NCBI GenBank assembly: GCA_021796055.1
Contig: JAJYOS010000388.1
Location: 1-6,486, forward strand
Origin: Bacteroidota bacterium
GTDB lineage: Bacteria > Bacteroidota > Kryptoniia > Kryptoniales > JAKASW01
Direction: 5' to 3'
DNA length: 6,486 nucleotides
Within the stretch, counting starts at the first letter, position 1. Each line of letters opens with the position of its first letter. Position numbers and translations under genes: made by a program. The notes under the pieces were generated by a model, which was not told the DNA's origin, searched no databases, and saw nothing but the letters and a program-made list of their open reading frames with translations. This document shows positions 1-5,564 of this stretch, piece after piece.

Positions 1-1
1 C

Positions 2-28
2 AAAAAAAGCATCCCGTCGGCGGGATGC
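2..28 (-). terminator. Intrinsic terminator after the sigma factor gene
   Basis: Read on the minus strand, an 8-bp perfect GC-rich stem (GCATCCCG / CGGGATGC, positions 28-21 and 16-9) with a 4-nt loop is followed directly by seven T residues (8-2). This is the classic Rho-independent form. It begins 23 nt past the sigma factor stop codon and so ends that transcript. The plus-strand reading has no T tract after the stem, so it probably works in one direction only. Confidence 0.92.
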
Positions 29-50
29 CTGTCAAAAGAAGCCTGTCGGA

Positions 51-908
51 TCAACCCAGGTAAGCTCGAAGCGCCTTGCTTCTCGTGGCGTGGCGAAGCC
101 GGCGTATCGCTTTCTCCTTGATCTGCCTTACCCTCTCACGAGTCAGGTTGAATTTCTCGCCGATTTCCTCGAGCGTAAGGGGATGCTCGCGTTCAATTCC
201 GAAGTAGAGTCTTATGACCTCGGCTTCCCTGTCGGTCAAGGATTTCAATGCCCGCTCCACCTCGGTACGTAATGACTCCTTCATCAGAGTGTAGTCCGGC
301 GGCAGCTGATTATCATCGGCCATGACATCCAGGAGTTTATTGTCTTCGCCCTGAACGAACGGCTGGTCCACGGAGAGATGTCTTCCGGAAATTTGCAGGG
401 TCTTATCGACCTCGTACAAACTCATGTCAAGCTGTTCAGCGATTTCCGAAGGGCTCGGTTCCCGCTCGAACTCCTGCTCCAGCTCACTGAATTTCTTCCC
501 GATCTTGTTGAGGGCCCCCACGCGGTTAAGCGGGAGACGAACGATCCTCGATTGTTCAGCAAGAGCCTGCAGTATCGACTGCCGAATCCACCACACCGCA
601 TATGAAATGAACTTGAATCCGCGTGTCGGGTCAAAACGTTTCGCAGCTTTTATCAATCCAAGATTACCTTCATTTATCAAATCACCTAACGAAAGTCCCT
701 GATTCTGGTATTGCTTCGCTACACTGACAACAAATCTCAGGTTTGCCTTGATTAATTTCTCGAGAGACTTCTGGTCATTCTCCCGGACTTTGATCGCCAG
801 CTCAATCTCCTCCTCGGGAGTAAGAAGATCGACCTTACCTATTTCCTGGAGGTATTTGTCGATCGTCTGGTTCTCACGGGAAGGATATTGCTTACCGACT
901 TTAATCAT
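51..908 (-). CDS. rpoD: Principal RNA polymerase sigma factor, short RpoD/SigA type
   Basis: Directs core RNA polymerase to housekeeping promoters. The 285-aa product has region 1.2 (about residues 16-40, [10 protein letters not shown]), region 2 (about 53-122) with the core-binding/-10 melting signature including [25 protein letters not shown] and [10 protein letters not shown], region 3 (about 123-200, RIVRLPLN then a [10 protein letters not shown] helix-turn-helix), and region 4 (about 222-275) with the -35 reading helix [20 protein letters not shown]. It lacks the long region 1.1 and non-conserved insert of E. coli RpoD; this ~285-aa form is the usual primary sigma of Bacteroidota and relatives. 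The start is firm: an in-frame TAA lies directly before the ATG and AGAGG (920-916) sits 7 nt upstream. A strong terminator follows. It is last in a minus-strand gene series after a 242-bp structured spacer. An alternative primary-like sigma is possible but less likely given the near-complete match to the housekeeping type. Confidence 0.95.
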   Translation of the reverse strand: MIKVGKQYPSRENQTIDKYLQEIGKVDLLTPEEEIELAIKVRENDQKSLEKLIKANLRFVVSVAKQYQNQGLSLGDLINEGNLGLIKAAKRFDPTRGFKFISYAVWWIRQSILQALAEQSRIVRLPLNRVGALNKIGKKFSELEQEFEREPSPSEIAEQLDMSLYEVDKTLQISGRHLSVDQPFVQGEDNKLLDVMADDNQLPPDYTLMKESLRTEVERALKSLTDREAEVIRLYFGIEREHPLTLEEIGEKFNLTRERVRQIKEKAIRRLRHATRSKALRAYLG

Positions 909-915
909 TTAATTA

Positions 916-920
916 CCTCT
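916..920 (-). promoter_or_regulatory. Ribosome binding site of the sigma factor gene
   Basis: On the minus strand AGAGG lies 7 nt before the ATG at 908. Together with the in-frame TAA directly upstream of the ATG this fixes the start. Confidence 0.6.
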
Positions 921-1012
921 TTTATTGGCAAAAACTCTTCTTACCCGGACTCAAGCCGAACGTAATGCCGTTGCCAAGTTCAAATAGTTCAGTAATCACA
1001 ACACTTAAATCG

Positions 1013-1148
1013 TCTTTCCCGCTCCCTGCCAAAGCAACGGGCAAAAGGTGGCATGGCGACGATGATCCTGGTGGCACTGCTTCACTCAAGGGCTTGGACC
1101 GCAACCGTTCTGGAATGGTGCATCCGCCCGTCAAGGGAGCGAGAGAGA
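1013..1148. ncRNA. Candidate structured RNA or leader between the zinc-ribbon and sigma factor genes
   Basis: The gene-free spacer contains a long interrupted helix. Positions 1013-1027 pair with 1134-1148 over 15 positions, with one wobble and one mismatch on either strand; the inner seven pairs are GCTCCCT/AGGGAGC. After an asymmetric internal loop (1028-1036 against 1132-1133), ACGGGC (1037-1042) pairs with GCCCGT (1126-1131). Inside, 1096-1125 form an irregular hairpin whose core is ACCGTT-CTGG-AATGGT (1104-1119); a weaker hairpin may occupy 1067-1091. The layout is a closing stem leading to a multibranched loop. The core hairpin contains a G-T pair that stays a wobble only on the plus strand, so there is a slight plus-strand bias. 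If on the minus strand it would be a leader of the sigma factor gene, beginning 3 nt past the zinc-ribbon stop. No T tract follows on either strand, so it is not a simple terminator. I could not match it to SRP RNA, 6S, tmRNA, RNase P or a known riboswitch from memory. Confidence 0.5.
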
Positions 1149-1150
1149 AA

Positions 1151-1348
1151 TCAAGCGTACACTTCCTTCTCGTTGCACTTACAAACTTTCACAAAATGTT
1201 GATTGTACTTATAGCTTGCTTTTTCGGTCTTCTCCGCGGAGATAACGAGGACACTCTGCATAATCTCCCCGCATTTCGGGCATTCTGAGCCCTTTTTCCC
1301 CGCCAAAGCCTTGGCGGCCTTCTCCGCAAAACTCGTTGTCTTAGCCAT
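1151..1348 (-). CDS. Small Cys4 zinc-ribbon-like protein, unnamed
   Basis: A 65-aa, lysine-rich protein. After a basic N-terminal helix-like stretch (residues 1-20) comes a CPKCG knuckle (C23, C26), a short segment that could form two beta strands (about 30-55), and a CKC pair (C56, C58). Four cysteines in CxxC...CxC order are what a single zinc-ribbon needs, so zinc binding is likely; nucleic-acid or protein binding is only inference. No signal peptide or membrane segment. The start is supported by AAGGAG (1362-1357) 8 nt upstream of the ATG, the best ribosome binding site in the window. The gene begins 16 nt after the GAF/GGDEF gene stop, so the two are very likely co-transcribed. The codon pattern, intact cysteines and good RBS argue for a real gene despite its length. 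I do not recognise a named family and assign no function. Confidence 0.8.
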   Translation of the reverse strand: MAKTTSFAEKAAKALAGKKGSECPKCGEIMQSVLVISAEKTEKASYKYNQHFVKVCKCNEKEVYA

Positions 1349-1356
1349 TATATTTT

Positions 1357-1362
1357 CTCCTT
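1357..1362 (-). promoter_or_regulatory. Strong Shine-Dalgarno of the zinc-ribbon gene
   Basis: AAGGAG on the minus strand, 8 nt before the ATG at 1348 and starting 2 nt after the TAA stop of the upstream gene. It stands out because most other starts here lack a clear Shine-Dalgarno, and suggests the small protein is translated efficiently and independently within the shared mRNA. Confidence 0.7.
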
Positions 1363-1364
1363 CA

Positions 1365-3053
1365 TTATAAAATCTTCACGACATTGCCCCCGCTCGTGTG
1401 AGCCCGCTGAAGAACTTTCTGTGCAGTAATCACAAGCTCGGAGGGATCGTTCTTGCTATCTATATTCAAAACTGCAACACTAATCGTCGCCATATAGTTT
1501 CTTGAGCCAATTGGATAAACCTTTGTGGCGAGATTCTTGCGGAACTTCTCGCCCCAGGCCAGTGCCTCATGCTGAGAGAATCCTTCCAGGATAATGCCGA
1601 AAGAGTGAGCGGAGACCTTACCGATCGCGTCGTAGGGCTTAAGCCATCCACGGACCGTCTCTGCGACATCCGTCAGAATGTAATCGACTCCCTCGACGGA
1701 AAACCTGTTCCTGATGTCGTCGACTCTGTCCAGGCCCATCAGAACCAACGCGCTCTTGATTCCCAGATCGTTCACCCTGCCGATCTCTTCCTCAAGTCTT
1801 TCGACAAAGAATCTCTTGTTAAGGGTACCGGTCGTTCTGTCAAAAACCACAAACTTGTCCAGGAGCTGATTGGCCTGACTGACCTCAGCGGCGTAGGCTC
1901 CGAGATTGACCAGCTGCTTCATACCGTCGACTTCCAGTGAGGAAAATTTACCCGGCGTGAGACTCTCCACAGTGATCACTCCGAAGCAAGTGCTCAATCC
2001 CGATATCGGTATCGCGACAAAGGACCCCTTTCCCAACGGCTCACTCTGGTTGAACCTGTGTTCTTCAACACGAGAAAGATCTTCCATATAAAGAGGCCTG
2101 TTTTCCCTTACCGCCTTGCCCGCAAGAGTATCGCTGAGGCTTACCTTACAGCCCTCTTCTACATACTCGGCTCCGGAACGTTTCACAATTCTTGCCACCG
2201 ACCACGTATGCGCCTCGCTTTGAGAGACCAGACTCACGAACTCTGCATCGACCGTGTCCGAAACCGCAGTCGCGATTGCAGTCAATACTGAGCTCACGTC
2301 CGACTTTGTGGTCAGTTCGTTTCCAAGCCACTTCAGGGAATTGAACGCATTTTTTATCACGGCCAAATCGTACTTGTCTGTGATGGCTCTAAGGATGGCC
2401 GAGAATAACCTGGTGAAGTTGCCGAGCAGCGGGACAGTCTCCCTTCCGAAACCTTCGTCCGTCAGGCTATCCGCGACAAGAACAGCAATAACTTCATCCC
2501 TATAAAATATCGGCACACCGATAAGACTTTTGACGCCGGTCGGCGATTCATAGTAAGGGACGACGTCGATCTCCGCAGCCGGATTGATCTCGGAAATTAT
2601 TTCAGGCTTTCCGCTCGATGCTATTCGGCTGACAACGTCGTTGCCGATAGGGAGGCGTAACTCCCGCGTGAACGTGTTCGACTTGGTCATCTTGTCGGCG
2701 ATCGCGAGCAACTGCCTTTCCCTGTTCACCCAAAAAACGACGGTAGTGTTTGCGAAGAGCACTTCTTGGACAAGTTCAAGGAGCTTGTGCAGAATCGAAT
2801 GAAACTCAGCCCTTGGCTCCGCGGGAGCCTGCTCCTCAGGCTTGAAATAGAAAGTATCGATGATGCTGAACCGCGGTCCCTCCTTCTTGGGTGCAAATGT
2901 CCTTTGCGGCTCGGGAGGAGGGGTCGACACCGATTGCCTGGGAATCTCCTTTTCGGGGCGAACAACCTGAGGCTCTTCATACTCGGCATAGTACTCCGAA
3001 CTTATATCGTCAAATACGTAACGCTTTACCGGTTTGTTCTGCTCTTCGTTCAT
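1365..3053 (-). CDS. GAF-GAF protein with degenerate C-terminal GGDEF domain
   Basis: A 562-aa soluble protein with no signal peptide or membrane helix. Residues 1-80 are a proline/glutamate-rich, probably disordered tail. Two GAF-type sensor domains follow: GAF1 about 85-222 (SLIGVPIFYRDEVIAVLVADS) and GAF2 about 245-395 (SFVAIPISGLSTCFGVITVES). Residues 400-560 have the diguanylate-cyclase fold: DRTTGTLNKRFF matches the usual DxLTGLxNRR, and the order to the final VLQRAHTSGGNVVK is kept. However, the active-site GGDEF is replaced by SAHSF (481-485), the first metal-binding Asp is Gly (G440), the 'ND' pair is changed (R448-N449), and the I-site RxxD is KPYD (472-475). It is therefore very unlikely to make c-di-GMP; a ligand-sensing or partner-binding role is inferred. 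The start is firm (in-frame TAA directly before ATG) but has no Shine-Dalgarno. It is the first gene of the minus-strand series. Confidence 0.88.
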   Translation of the reverse strand: MNEEQNKPVKRYVFDDISSEYYAEYEEPQVVRPEKEIPRQSVSTPPPEPQRTFAPKKEGPRFSIIDTFYFKPEEQAPAEPRAEFHSILHKLLELVQEVLFANTTVVFWVNRERQLLAIADKMTKSNTFTRELRLPIGNDVVSRIASSGKPEIISEINPAAEIDVVPYYESPTGVKSLIGVPIFYRDEVIAVLVADSLTDEGFGRETVPLLGNFTRLFSAILRAITDKYDLAVIKNAFNSLKWLGNELTTKSDVSSVLTAIATAVSDTVDAEFVSLVSQSEAHTWSVARIVKRSGAEYVEEGCKVSLSDTLAGKAVRENRPLYMEDLSRVEEHRFNQSEPLGKGSFVAIPISGLSTCFGVITVESLTPGKFSSLEVDGMKQLVNLGAYAAEVSQANQLLDKFVVFDRTTGTLNKRFFVERLEEEIGRVNDLGIKSALVLMGLDRVDDIRNRFSVEGVDYILTDVAETVRGWLKPYDAIGKVSAHSFGIILEGFSQHEALAWGEKFRKNLATKVYPIGSRNYMATISVAVLNIDSKNDPSELVITAQKVLQRAHTSGGNVVKIL

Positions 3054-3071
3054 TTAAGGAGGTCAGCTGGG

Positions 3072-3126
3072 ATTGTGGCGACAATTATTCACTTTGGCTA
3101 AAATATAACAAAATCCCGGCCACAAT
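3072..3126. repeat. 8-bp inverted repeat around the divergent promoter
   Basis: ATTGTGGC (3072-3079) and GCCACAAT (3119-3126) are a perfect inverted pair with a 39-bp spacer enclosing the candidate minus-strand -10. A neighbouring GGGATT (3069-3074) also has its complement AATCCC (3112-3117) beside the second arm. It could be an operator or a chance match. Confidence 0.3.
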
Positions 3127-3131
3127 TTCAA
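3102..3131 (-). promoter_or_regulatory. Candidate sigma70-type promoter for the GAF/GGDEF gene
   Basis: On the minus strand TTGAAA (3131-3126) and TATATT (3107-3102) are separated by 18 nt, giving a start point near 3095 and a leader of about 42 nt before the ATG at 3053. The match to a -35/-10 pair is good but FCB promoters often differ from this consensus, so this is a candidate only. The -10 lies between the arms of an 8-bp inverted repeat. Confidence 0.35.
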
Positions 3132-3139
3132 TTCTCGAT

Positions 3140-3163
3140 TGCACTGACATCTGTAATAGTGCA
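3140..3163. repeat. Inverted repeat upstream of the aldehyde dehydrogenase gene
   Basis: TGCACT (3140-3145) and AGTGCA (3158-3163) form a 6-bp inverted pair with a 12-nt spacer, about 60 bp before the ALDH start. Dyads of this size are typical of regulator binding sites, but six pairs can arise by chance. Confidence 0.25.
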
Positions 3164-3220
3164 CTTAGACCGGGCACCACAATCATTTGAAAAGCAAAGA
3201 GTTAGAGAGTAAATTTTAGC

Positions 3221-4768
3221 ATGATCATCGATTCAGTCAACCCCGCCACCGGCGAGAAAATTGGACAAGTCGAATCCACACCGACAGGCAATATACCTAA
3301 AATCGTGGAGGATGCGCGCACAGCTCAACGCGAATGGGCACACATCCCCTTTCGCTCCCGCGCCGCACTCTTGAGAAAGTTCGGAGAGATACTGGTCTCC
3401 CGGAAAAAGACGGTGGCTGAACTCATTTCAAAAGAGAATGGGAAGCCCCTCATGGAAGCATATTCATCTGAGATAATCCCGTCTCTGGAGATTGTTCGAT
3501 ACTATGCCGGAAGATCGGAAAAGATCCTGCGAAGTCGCCGTGTCAGGATCGGTCTTCCCATCATGAAGACCAAGCGAGCGTTTGTGCAATACGAGCCAAC
3601 TGGAGTGGTCGGCATAATCTCACCATGGAACTATCCTCTCCTGGTGCCGCTAGGCCAGATCGTCCCGGCGTTGATGGCGGGAAACGCAGTGATATTCAAG
3701 CCGTCCGAGCATACTCCACTGGAAGGAGGCTTGATTGGCGACTTCATGTGGGAGGCCGGCATCCCGCGAAAACTTCTCTCGATTGTCCAGGGTGCCGGCG
3801 ATGTCGGGGCTGCGCTCATCACCGCCTGCACGGACAAGATATTTTTTACCGGAAGCACGGCCGTCGGACATAGAGTCTCTGAAGCAGCATCAAGATGTCT
3901 GGTTCCGGTATCGCTCGAGCTCGGAAGCAAGGATGCGATGATCGTTTTGCCGGATGCAGACATCGATACTGCAACCAGCGCCGCGATCTGGGGAGCATTC
4001 ATGAATGCCGGACAAACATGTGTATCGGTTGAGAGGTGCTTTGTCCACGAGAAGATATTCGATCAGTTCATGACGTTGGTCCAGAAGAAAGTCAAAGATT
4101 TGCGCACCGGCCCCGGCACAGACGAGAACACGGACGTCGGAGCCATTATAAACAAAGCCCAGTTCGAGACGGTCAAAAACCAGGTGGAGGACGCGACGAA
4201 AAGAGGTGCCCGGGTCGTGGCGGGAGGATCTTTCTCCAGCAAAGAAGGTGCGTACTTCATTCCTCCTACTGTACTCGTTGACGTCCCGATGGATTCTCTG
4301 ATTATGAAAGAGGAAACATTTGGGCCGGTCCTTCCCATCACCGAGTTCCGATCCGACGACGAAGCGATCGCACTTGTGAACGCATTGAGATTCGGACTAT
4401 CTGCCAGCATCTGGACCGCAGACTCAAAGCACGGGATGGAGATGGCAAAGAAGCTCCGAGCCGGGGCCGTCACCATAAACGACGTGATCAGCTACTACGG
4501 AATAATTGACGGTGTCGTGGGCGGCGCCAGAGAGAGCGGCACGGGACGAGTCCACGGACGAGAGGGATTGCTCGAAATGGTGGCCCCGAAATATTACGAG
4601 ATAGAACGGGCGCCCCGGATGAAGAAGTTGTGGTGGTACAGATACGACAAAAGGACCCTGTCTTTTTTTGAAACAGCTGTAGATTTCCTGTATCGCCGGA
4701 ACATTTTCAGCAAACTGCATTCGTTGTTCAAACTTGCACCAAAACTCCTGAGGATGAAGAAATTATGA
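3221..4768 (+). CDS. NAD(P)-dependent aldehyde dehydrogenase with basic C-terminal tail
   Basis: Oxidises an aldehyde to the acid using NAD(P)+; substrate unknown. The 515-aa protein spans the full ALDH superfamily fold: ISPWNYPL with oxyanion Asn137, FKPSE with cofactor-binding Lys160, FTGSTAVG (209-216), general base Glu233 in SLELGSKD, nucleophile Cys267 in NAGQTCVSVERC, and Glu365 in EETFGP. ELGSKD is a variant of the common ELGGKxP. After the core ends (about residue 460) there is an extra ~50-residue tail with about 15 Lys/Arg plus many aromatic and aliphatic residues (LWWYRYDK, SFFETAVDFLYRRN, FKLAPKLLRMKKL), suggesting an amphipathic membrane-binding segment, as in some ALDHs acting on lipid-derived aldehydes; this is inference. 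An in-frame TAG at 3203 limits the start to this ATG; only a weak GAGAG (3205-3209) precedes it. It overlaps the next gene by 4 nt, so the two are translationally coupled. Confidence 0.93.
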   Translation: MIIDSVNPATGEKIGQVESTPTGNIPKIVEDARTAQREWAHIPFRSRAALLRKFGEILVSRKKTVAELISKENGKPLMEAYSSEIIPSLEIVRYYAGRSEKILRSRRVRIGLPIMKTKRAFVQYEPTGVVGIISPWNYPLLVPLGQIVPALMAGNAVIFKPSEHTPLEGGLIGDFMWEAGIPRKLLSIVQGAGDVGAALITACTDKIFFTGSTAVGHRVSEAASRCLVPVSLELGSKDAMIVLPDADIDTATSAAIWGAFMNAGQTCVSVERCFVHEKIFDQFMTLVQKKVKDLRTGPGTDENTDVGAIINKAQFETVKNQVEDATKRGARVVAGGSFSSKEGAYFIPPTVLVDVPMDSLIMKEETFGPVLPITEFRSDDEAIALVNALRFGLSASIWTADSKHGMEMAKKLRAGAVTINDVISYYGIIDGVVGGARESGTGRVHGREGLLEMVAPKYYEIERAPRMKKLWWYRYDKRTLSFFETAVDFLYRRNIFSKLHSLFKLAPKLLRMKKL

Positions 4769-5469
4769 AAGTTTATGCGCTGGCCTTCGGGGCCCACCCC
4801 GACGATGTAGAAATGAGCTGCGGAGGCACGCTCTCCATGTTGTACAGAAACGGCAAGCCGTTCGGAATTGTAGATTTCACGAAGGGTGAAATGGGCACGC
4901 GCGGCAATGCGGCTGTCAGAGCCACCGAAGCAAAAGAGGCCGCAAGAATTCTCGGCGCCGACGTGCGAGTCAATTTGGGTATCGCCGACTCGAACATCGA
5001 GCTGAACCGGAAGAACCTTCTTAAGGTCGTCACCATGATAAGGAAATATCAGCCGGAAATAGTATTTGCACCGTACCGTGAGGAGAGGCATCCCGACCAC
5101 GTTCATGCCCATCAGCTCGTCAGGGATGCGGTATTTTATTCAGGACTCCGGAAACTGAAGACAGGGGCACTCGCCGCGTACCGACCCAAGAGGGCGTACT
5201 TTTATATGCAGCACCGAACATTTACCCCGACTCTCTATGTCGATATATCGAACGACTTCGATACCAAGGTCGCCGCAATAAAGGCTCACAAGTCCCAGTT
5301 CTTCAACCCCTCCAGCAAGGATCCGCAGACGATGCTCTCGACGCCCGAGTTCATGGACTACCTGCTCGGCAGGATGAGTTATCACGGCAGGATGGCGGGC
5401 GTAAGGTATGCCGAGCCGTTCTGGACCGAGGAGCCCGTAACGCTGACAAACTTCGACTCCATCGTGTGA
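4765..5469 (+). CDS. bshB1: PIG-L family deacetylase, BshB1-like (bacillithiol synthesis)
   Basis: Predicted zinc-dependent N-deacetylase that converts GlcNAc-malate to GlcN-malate, the second step of bacillithiol synthesis (BshA makes the substrate, BshC adds cysteine). The 234-aa length is usual for BshB1. The N-terminal AFGAHPDDVEMSCGG gives zinc ligands His11 and Asp14 and catalytic base Asp13; RHPDHVHAHQLV gives His109 and zinc ligand His112. The family-specific blocks DFTKGEMGTRG (37-47), KYQPEIVFAP, FYSGLRK and the KSQFF stretch match BshB1 better than MshB or lipid deacetylases. It starts within the ALDH stop (ATGA, 4765-4768), with AGGA about 10 nt upstream. bshA and bshC are not in the window. 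Bacillithiol helps detoxify electrophiles and aldehydes, which would suit the ALDH neighbour, but that link is inferred. Another GlcNAc-conjugate deacetylase activity is the main alternative. Confidence 0.85.
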   Translation: MKVYALAFGAHPDDVEMSCGGTLSMLYRNGKPFGIVDFTKGEMGTRGNAAVRATEAKEAARILGADVRVNLGIADSNIELNRKNLLKVVTMIRKYQPEIVFAPYREERHPDHVHAHQLVRDAVFYSGLRKLKTGALAAYRPKRAYFYMQHRTFTPTLYVDISNDFDTKVAAIKAHKSQFFNPSSKDPQTMLSTPEFMDYLLGRMSYHGRMAGVRYAEPFWTEEPVTLTNFDSIV

Positions 5470-5474
5470 TGGGT

Positions 5475-5518
5475 CGCGGCATTTGAGGCTATCCTCACCG
5501 GTTTCGGGACCGCCCGCG
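5475..5518 (+). terminator. Possible branched fold or weak terminator after bshB1
   Basis: Within 6 nt of the bshB1 stop, CGCGG (5475-5479) can pair with CCGCG (5514-5518), enclosing two small hairpins: TGAGG-CTAT-CCTCA (5484-5497) and CGGT/ACCG (5499-5512). Only a short TGTTTTG follows, starting about 8 nt after the stem, so termination would be weak. It may separate the ALDH-bshB1 unit from the next gene. Confidence 0.3.
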
Positions 5519-5528
5519 CTTCAGTGTT

Positions 5529-5557
5529 TTGATAAACAGTCCGCAGCTGATTAACTT
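5529..5557 (+). promoter_or_regulatory. Weak promoter candidate for the GWxTD gene
   Basis: TTGATA (5529-5534) and TAACTT (5552-5557) are 17 nt apart on the plus strand. This would place the transcript start at or within a few bases of the ATG at 5565, giving a leaderless or near-leaderless mRNA, in line with the absence of a Shine-Dalgarno. The -10 match is poor. Confidence 0.2.
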
Positions 5558-5564
5558 ATGATAA

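Noticed and set aside
922..1134. Minus-strand 70-codon open frame in the spacer upstream of the sigma factor gene
   Set aside because: It needs a TTG start, has no ribosome binding site, its product resembles no family I know, and it overlaps the paired arms of the structured element, whose pairing better explains the sequence.
1013..1148. Reading the spacer fold as SRP RNA, 6S RNA or a known riboswitch
   Set aside because: The SRP GGAA-tetraloop domain and the conserved motifs of common riboswitches (TPP, FMN, SAM, cobalamin, c-di-GMP) were not found on either strand, so no family name was given.
965..1288. Plus-strand 107-codon open frame
   Set aside because: It runs antisense through the spacer and the zinc-ribbon gene; the product has no recognisable domain, and the opposite strand has the conserved cysteines and RBS.
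1365..1840. Calling the 562-aa protein an active diguanylate cyclase
   Set aside because: GGDEF is replaced by SAHSF and the first metal-binding Asp by Gly, so enzymatic activity is not supported.
3056..3062. Perfect AAGGAGG Shine-Dalgarno on the plus strand
   Set aside because: No ATG/GTG frame of useful length follows at normal spacing; downstream frames stop within about a dozen codons.
3631..4476. Several minus-strand open frames of 73-137 codons inside the aldehyde dehydrogenase gene
   Set aside because: They are shadows of a strongly conserved coding frame, with no RBS or domain of their own.
4594..5112. Minus-strand 172-codon open frame across the ALDH-bshB1 junction
   Set aside because: It is antisense to two clear enzyme genes with intact catalytic motifs; its translation shows no domain and is a by-product of their codon use.
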